This document shows, in pieces, positions 35,820 through 39,439 of a stretch of 39,439 nt of DNA; within the stretch, counting starts at the first letter, position 1; every line of letters begins with the position of its first letter. The stretch comes from Marinobacter sp. AC-23 (lineage in GTDB: Bacteria; Pseudomonadota; Gammaproteobacteria; Pseudomonadales; Oleiphilaceae). Under the pieces are notes generated by a model. The model did no database searches. It worked only from the letters and a program-made list of their open reading frames with translations, and was not told the origin of the DNA. The position numbers and the translations under genes are program-made. Location of the stretch: contig NZ_MBPP01000029.1 of NCBI RefSeq assembly GCF_001858325.1, positions 1 to 39,439 of the forward strand, in the 5' to 3' direction.

Positions 35820-37985
35820 TTAGCAGGCCTCTAAAGGTGCATAGGCCAGCACCAGCCATTTGGCTCCTTCGTCAAAGTTCACCTGCACCCGCGTGTGATG
35901 CCCACTGCCTTCAGCGTTTAGAACAACGCCCTCCCCAAACTTGGGGTGTCGTACCCTCTGCCCCAGGCTGAAACCAGACTGCTTTGCAGAATCCTGACTA
36001 AACAGCCCTTCGTTGGGCCGATCAACCATCGCCGGGCGGGTTACCGTATTGCGTAGCCGCACTTCTTGTAGGCAATCGCCAGGAATTTCCCGTACAAATC
36101 GGGAGAGCGCGTTGAATTTTTCCTGGCCATACAGCCTGCGGGATTCGGCGTAGGTAATGACCAGCTTTTTCATGGCGCGGGTAATGCCCACATAGGCCAG
36201 CCGACGCTCCTCCTCCATACGCCCCGGTTCTTCCAGAGACATGCCATGGGGGAAGAGCCCTTCTTCCACACCGGCAAGAAACACCAACGGGAACTCCAGG
36301 CCTTTGGCGGAATGCAGGGTCATAAGCTGCACGCTGTCTTCATGGTCTTCCGCTTGGGATTCGCCTGCATCTAAGGCTGCCTGGGCAATGAATTCCGAGA
36401 GCGGGTCAACGCCCTCTTCTACTTCGTAATCGCTCAATGCGCTAACCAGTTCTTCCAGGTTTTCAACTTTCTGCTGGGCTTTTTCGCCTTTCTCGTTAGC
36501 GTGGAAATCTTTCAGGCCGCTGGCTTCAATGGTCTGCTTCATGAGGCCGTGCAGCGACGCGTTTTCCGCTTGGGAAGATAGCTCTTCGATAATACTGATG
36601 AACGACTGTAGGCCGGTTTTCGCTCGCCCTTTTACCTGCCCAGCCTCGAGCAACCGCTCAGATGATTCCCACAAGGAGATGCTCAGCTCGGTTGCGTACT
36701 GGCGGATTTCGCCCAGGCTTTTGGCTCCGATACCTCGGGCGGGGAGGTTTACCACGCGTTCAAAGGCTGCGTCGTCCCGGCGATAATGCACCAGCCGCAG
36801 ATAGGCCAGCGCGTTGCGGATTTCCTGTCGGTCGTAAAAGCGCAGGCCGCCGTACACCCGGTATGGAATGCCTTGGCGCATCAAGGATTCTTCCAGTACC
36901 CGGGACTGGGCGTTAGAGCGGTACAAAATAGCCGATTCGCTGCGCAAATTGCCCTCGCTCACCCAGCTGGAGATGCTGTCGGCTATGTAGTTGGCCTCAT
37001 CTTGCTCGTTGAATGCCGCGTACAGGCTGATGGGCTCGCCTTCCACGCCATCTGTCCAAAGCTCCTTGCCTAGCCGGCCCTGGTTGTTGGCGATTACCGA
37101 GTTTGCGGCTTTCAGGATCAACTTTGTAGAACGGTAATTCTGTTCCAGCCGCACCAGGCGGGCGTTGGGGAAATCTCGCTGGTATTGCTGAATATTTTCT
37201 ACTTTTGCACCGCGCCAGCCGTAAATGGACTGGTCGTCGTCGCCCACCACCGTCAGCGGCACGCGGTTACTGGCCAGCACTTGCAGCCAAGCATATTGAA
37301 TGGTGTTGGTGTCCTGAAACTCGTCCACCAGAATATGCTGAAAACGCTGCTGGTAATGGGCCAGCAATTGCGGCCTATGCAGCCAGAGTTCGTGGGAGCG
37401 TAGTAATAATTCGCCAAAATCCACTAAGCCGCTCTGTTGGCAAAGTTCTTCGTAGCGGCGGTACACCCTCACCATAGTGGAGGTGAAATGATCCCCTGGA
37501 TTTTCCTGAATATGGTCGGCCCGCAAACCTTCGTCTTTCTGGCTGCTGATAAACCACTGAGCCTGTCTTGGCGGAAACTGACTCTCATCAATCTGCGCTT
37601 CTCGCATTACACGCTTAACCAGCCGAAGCTGGTCGTCGCTGTCGAGAACCTGAAAGTTTTCCGGCAACCCCGCATCTTTCCAGTGGGCCCTGAGCAAACG
37701 GTGGGCGATGCCATGAAAGGTACCAAACCACAGACCCCGAGCCGGGATGTCCATCATCTGCTCAATGCGATAACGCATTTCCTTGGAAGCCTTGTTGGTA
37801 AAGGTGACGGCCAAAACCCCCGTGGGCGGAACCCTATCCACCTGCATCAACCAGGCAATCCGGTGCACCAGCACCCGGGTTTTGCCACTGCCGGCACCGG
37901 CCAGAACCAGCAAATGATCGTTCTGTGCCGTAACCGCCTCACGCTGGGCATCATTCAGGGAATCAATAATGTGGGAGACATCCAT
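35820..37985 (-). CDS. uvrD: DNA helicase II UvrD
   Basis: 721 aa superfamily 1 helicase (720 in E. coli). Motifs in order: LLVLAGAGSGKTRVLVHRIAWLM (Walker A), VDEFQDTN (Walker B), VVGDDDQSIYGWRGA, LEQNYRS, LMTLHSAKGLEFPLVF, and VGITRAMKKLVIT. The C-terminal region (GQRVRHPKFGEGVVL... VNFDEGAKWLVLAYAPL) is the RNA polymerase-binding Tudor-like fold. It acts in excision and mismatch repair. ATG at 37985 gives MDVSHIIDSLNDAQREAV, matching E. coli; an alternative GTG lies at 37994. Confidence 0.96.
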   Translation of the reverse strand: MDVSHIIDSLNDAQREAVTAQNDHLLVLAGAGSGKTRVLVHRIAWLMQVDRVPPTGVLAVTFTNKASKEMRYRIEQMMDIPARGLWFGTFHGIAHRLLRAHWKDAGLPENFQVLDSDDQLRLVKRVMREAQIDESQFPPRQAQWFISSQKDEGLRADHIQENPGDHFTSTMVRVYRRYEELCQQSGLVDFGELLLRSHELWLHRPQLLAHYQQRFQHILVDEFQDTNTIQYAWLQVLASNRVPLTVVGDDDQSIYGWRGAKVENIQQYQRDFPNARLVRLEQNYRSTKLILKAANSVIANNQGRLGKELWTDGVEGEPISLYAAFNEQDEANYIADSISSWVSEGNLRSESAILYRSNAQSRVLEESLMRQGIPYRVYGGLRFYDRQEIRNALAYLRLVHYRRDDAAFERVVNLPARGIGAKSLGEIRQYATELSISLWESSERLLEAGQVKGRAKTGLQSFISIIEELSSQAENASLHGLMKQTIEASGLKDFHANEKGEKAQQKVENLEELVSALSDYEVEEGVDPLSEFIAQAALDAGESQAEDHEDSVQLMTLHSAKGLEFPLVFLAGVEEGLFPHGMSLEEPGRMEEERRLAYVGITRAMKKLVITYAESRRLYGQEKFNALSRFVREIPGDCLQEVRLRNTVTRPAMVDRPNEGLFSQDSAKQSGFSLGQRVRHPKFGEGVVLNAEGSGHHTRVQVNFDEGAKWLVLAYAPLEAC

Positions 37986-38062
37986 AGAAAACACTTTCGC
38001 TACTGGTTAAATGAACAGGTCGGAAGTATATCAGCCTTGCTTGATGCCTGCTTTGCTGCACG

Positions 38063-38099
38063 TAAAAACAAAGAAGGCGAGCCACGGCTCGCCTTCTTT
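38063..38099 (-). terminator. Intrinsic terminator of the aldehyde dehydrogenase gene
   Basis: AAAGAAGGCGAGC, loop, GCTCGCCTTCTTT is a 13-bp perfect stem; on the minus strand it is followed by GTTTTTACG. It lies about 20 bases after the restored stop codon. Confidence 0.85.
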
Positions 38100-38120
38100 C
38101 CTAGTCTAACCTTCGGGAAA

Positions 38121-39439
38121 TCAGAACCCCCTTGGTACCGTCTGCGCTTCCACAAACTCGAACAACCCTTCCAAACCACCTTCGCGACCGGTTCCGGAGC
38201 TTTCATGCCACCAAAAGGCGCCTCAGGCGTAGGTCCTGTGCCAGTGTTCCAGCCACATGGCCAAACCGCAGGCCGGCAGCAACTCGTTGAGCACGCTCTA
38301 CATCGGCAGTAAACACATAGGAAGCCAAGCCAAATTCAGTATCGTTACCAGCTTCAATAACCTCTTCTTCTGTGCGGAAGCTGGCCATTGGCACCAGTGG
38401 CCCAAAGGTTTCTTCCTGCGAGCAGCACATATCCGATGTTACGCCAGAGATAACGGTTGGCGGGAAGAACAGGTGTCCCTCGCCCAAATCGCCTGGCTGC
38501 TTGCCTGCAACCAGTGAAGCACCTTTGCTCAGGGCATCTTCCAGGTGACGCTTTACCTTGTCGAAACCGGCTTTGTTGATCAGAGGGCCCAGGTCGACAT
38601 CGCCTGCGATGCCATCACCCACGGTCATCTTGTTCACGCGTTCGGCGAGCTTTTCACCAAAAGCCTCCATCACGTTCTCGTGAACAAAAATCCGGTTTGC
38701 ACACACACAGGTTTGCCCGCTGCCACGGAATTTGTTTCCAATCAGGTTGTCGGCTGCCGCATCCAGATCCGCATCCTCAAACACGATATACGGCGCATTG
38801 CCGCCCAGCTCCAAAGCCAGCTTTTTAATCTGGTCGGCAGTATCCAGCACCAGCTTGCGGCCCACTTCCGTGGAACCTGTAAAACTCAGCATAGGCACGT
38901 CAGGGCTTTCGCATAGCACCTTGCCAATTACGCTGGCCTTACCCATAACCAGATTCACCATGCCATCCGGCAGGTTTACATGTTTATCCATCAACTTGAA
39001 TAGCGCGATCATGGTTAGCGGCGTTTCGCTAGCCGGCTTGATCACAGAAGGACAGCCTGCCGCCAGGGCGGCTGAAAGCTTTTTGGCAATCATGCCAATG
39101 GGGAAGTTCCAGGGCGTAATGAGCCCGGCAACTCCAATGGGCCGATGGTGAACCGTCCAAGAGCAGTCCTTGGGCTTTTCCGGAAGCGTGTGAGCGTCCA
39201 GCGCCTGTATATGTTTGGAACAGTAGTCAAAAAAGCCTGCAGCGTAGTCCACCTCACCCTGAGCTTCGTTTAAGGGTTTGCCATGCTCCAGACAAAGAAT
39301 CCGGCCGACTTCTTCTTTGTTCGCTCTGAGGGCATCACGGATATCTTCCAGCCATTTTCTGCGGGTTTCAATGCTGTAGGGGTTAGTCAGCCTTAGTGCA
39401 GATTTGCCTGCATTAACCGCTGCCTTCACCTCGCTTTCG
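38121..39439 (-). pseudogene. NAD(P)-dependent succinate-semialdehyde-type aldehyde dehydrogenase, two frameshifts, 5' end off window
   Basis: The frame is open to the right edge (ESEVKAAVNAGK...), so the start is outside. Family motifs: GVAGLITPWNFPIGMIAKKL, FTGSTEVGR, the catalytic Glu in LELGGNAPYIVFEDAD, and catalytic Cys in SGQTCVCANR, all close to the GabD type. Near the C-terminus the frame breaks at 38252 and again at 38203. Adding one base at each (GG from G; TTTT from TTT) restores WNTGTGPTPEAPFGGMKSSGTGREG and a stop at 38121. Two independent one-base losses 50 bases apart argue for consensus error. It oxidises succinate semialdehyde or a related aldehyde; substrate not certain. 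Confidence 0.88.

Noticed and set aside
37437..38312. Long plus-strand open frame (291 codons) spanning the uvrD start and the terminator
   Set aside because: Opposite uvrD and across a strong intrinsic terminator and the end of the aldehyde dehydrogenase; no domain seen.
1..39439. CRISPR array, prophage, insertion sequence or tRNA gene
   Set aside because: No regularly spaced repeats, no transposase, integrase or phage proteins, and no tRNA cloverleaf that I could recognise on either strand.

Overview
The window looks like a chromosomal segment of a marine gammaproteobacterium, most likely Marinobacter or a close relative. That is an inference from gene content and protein style (long FadE, PstSCAB-PhoU, RapA of E. 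coli length, CysZ, MnmH, ArsJ/GAPDH); no rRNA or marker phylogeny is available here. It is mostly core genome with one accessory-type arsenic cluster. I see no phage, insertion sequence, CRISPR array or tRNA.

Layout. 1-3.9 kb: 3' part of an RsuA-type pseudouridine synthase, a one-domain asparaginase, PBP7-like pbpG, ilvD. 4-8.1 kb: a frameshifted phosphoketolase-superfamily gene converging on a Tat-exported PhoD-type phosphatase. 8.4-16.2 kb (all minus): glutathione S-transferase, cold-shock protein, CrcB, FadE, RapA (TTG start), CysZ. 16.3-21.8 kb (all plus): VanZ-like protein, a 505-base gap holding a CsrA/RsmA-sequestering small RNA, MnmH, MscS, YbaK-type deacylase, a frameshifted UbiH/UbiF-type hydroxylase, HinT. 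21.8-27.3 kb (minus): pstS-pstC-pstA-pstB-phoU behind a clear Pho box. 27.4-29.9 kb: acyl-CoA thioesterase, then a short-chain dehydrogenase and the FetA/FetB transporter. 30.1-34.7 kb: arsR-gapdh-arsJ divergent from arsH-acr3. 34.9-39.4 kb: uppP, a long perfect inverted repeat, uvrD, and an aldehyde dehydrogenase running off the right edge.

The most interesting non-coding object is the small RNA at about 16866-17093. It has fourteen GGA motifs in its first 184 nt, several in the loops of perfect short stems, a -10 box directly upstream, a strong intrinsic terminator, and a distal 18-bp palindrome resembling the GacA/UvrY site. It is very likely the CsrB/RsmY/RsmZ equivalent of this organism.

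The second notable pattern concerns sequence quality or gene decay. Five genes (phosphoketolase-like, ubiquinone hydroxylase, arsH, acr3, aldehyde dehydrogenase) are interrupted, and all six breaks are restored by adding one base to a short homopolymer. Six deletions and no insertions point to consensus error rather than true pseudogenes, so these loci should be read as probably intact in the organism.

Functionally the window joins phosphate scavenging (Pst/PhoU, PhoD) with arsenic detoxification. Arsenate enters by phosphate transporters, and GAPDH plus ArsJ convert and expel it as 1-arseno-3-phosphoglycerate, while Acr3 and ArsH deal with arsenite and trivalent organoarsenicals.
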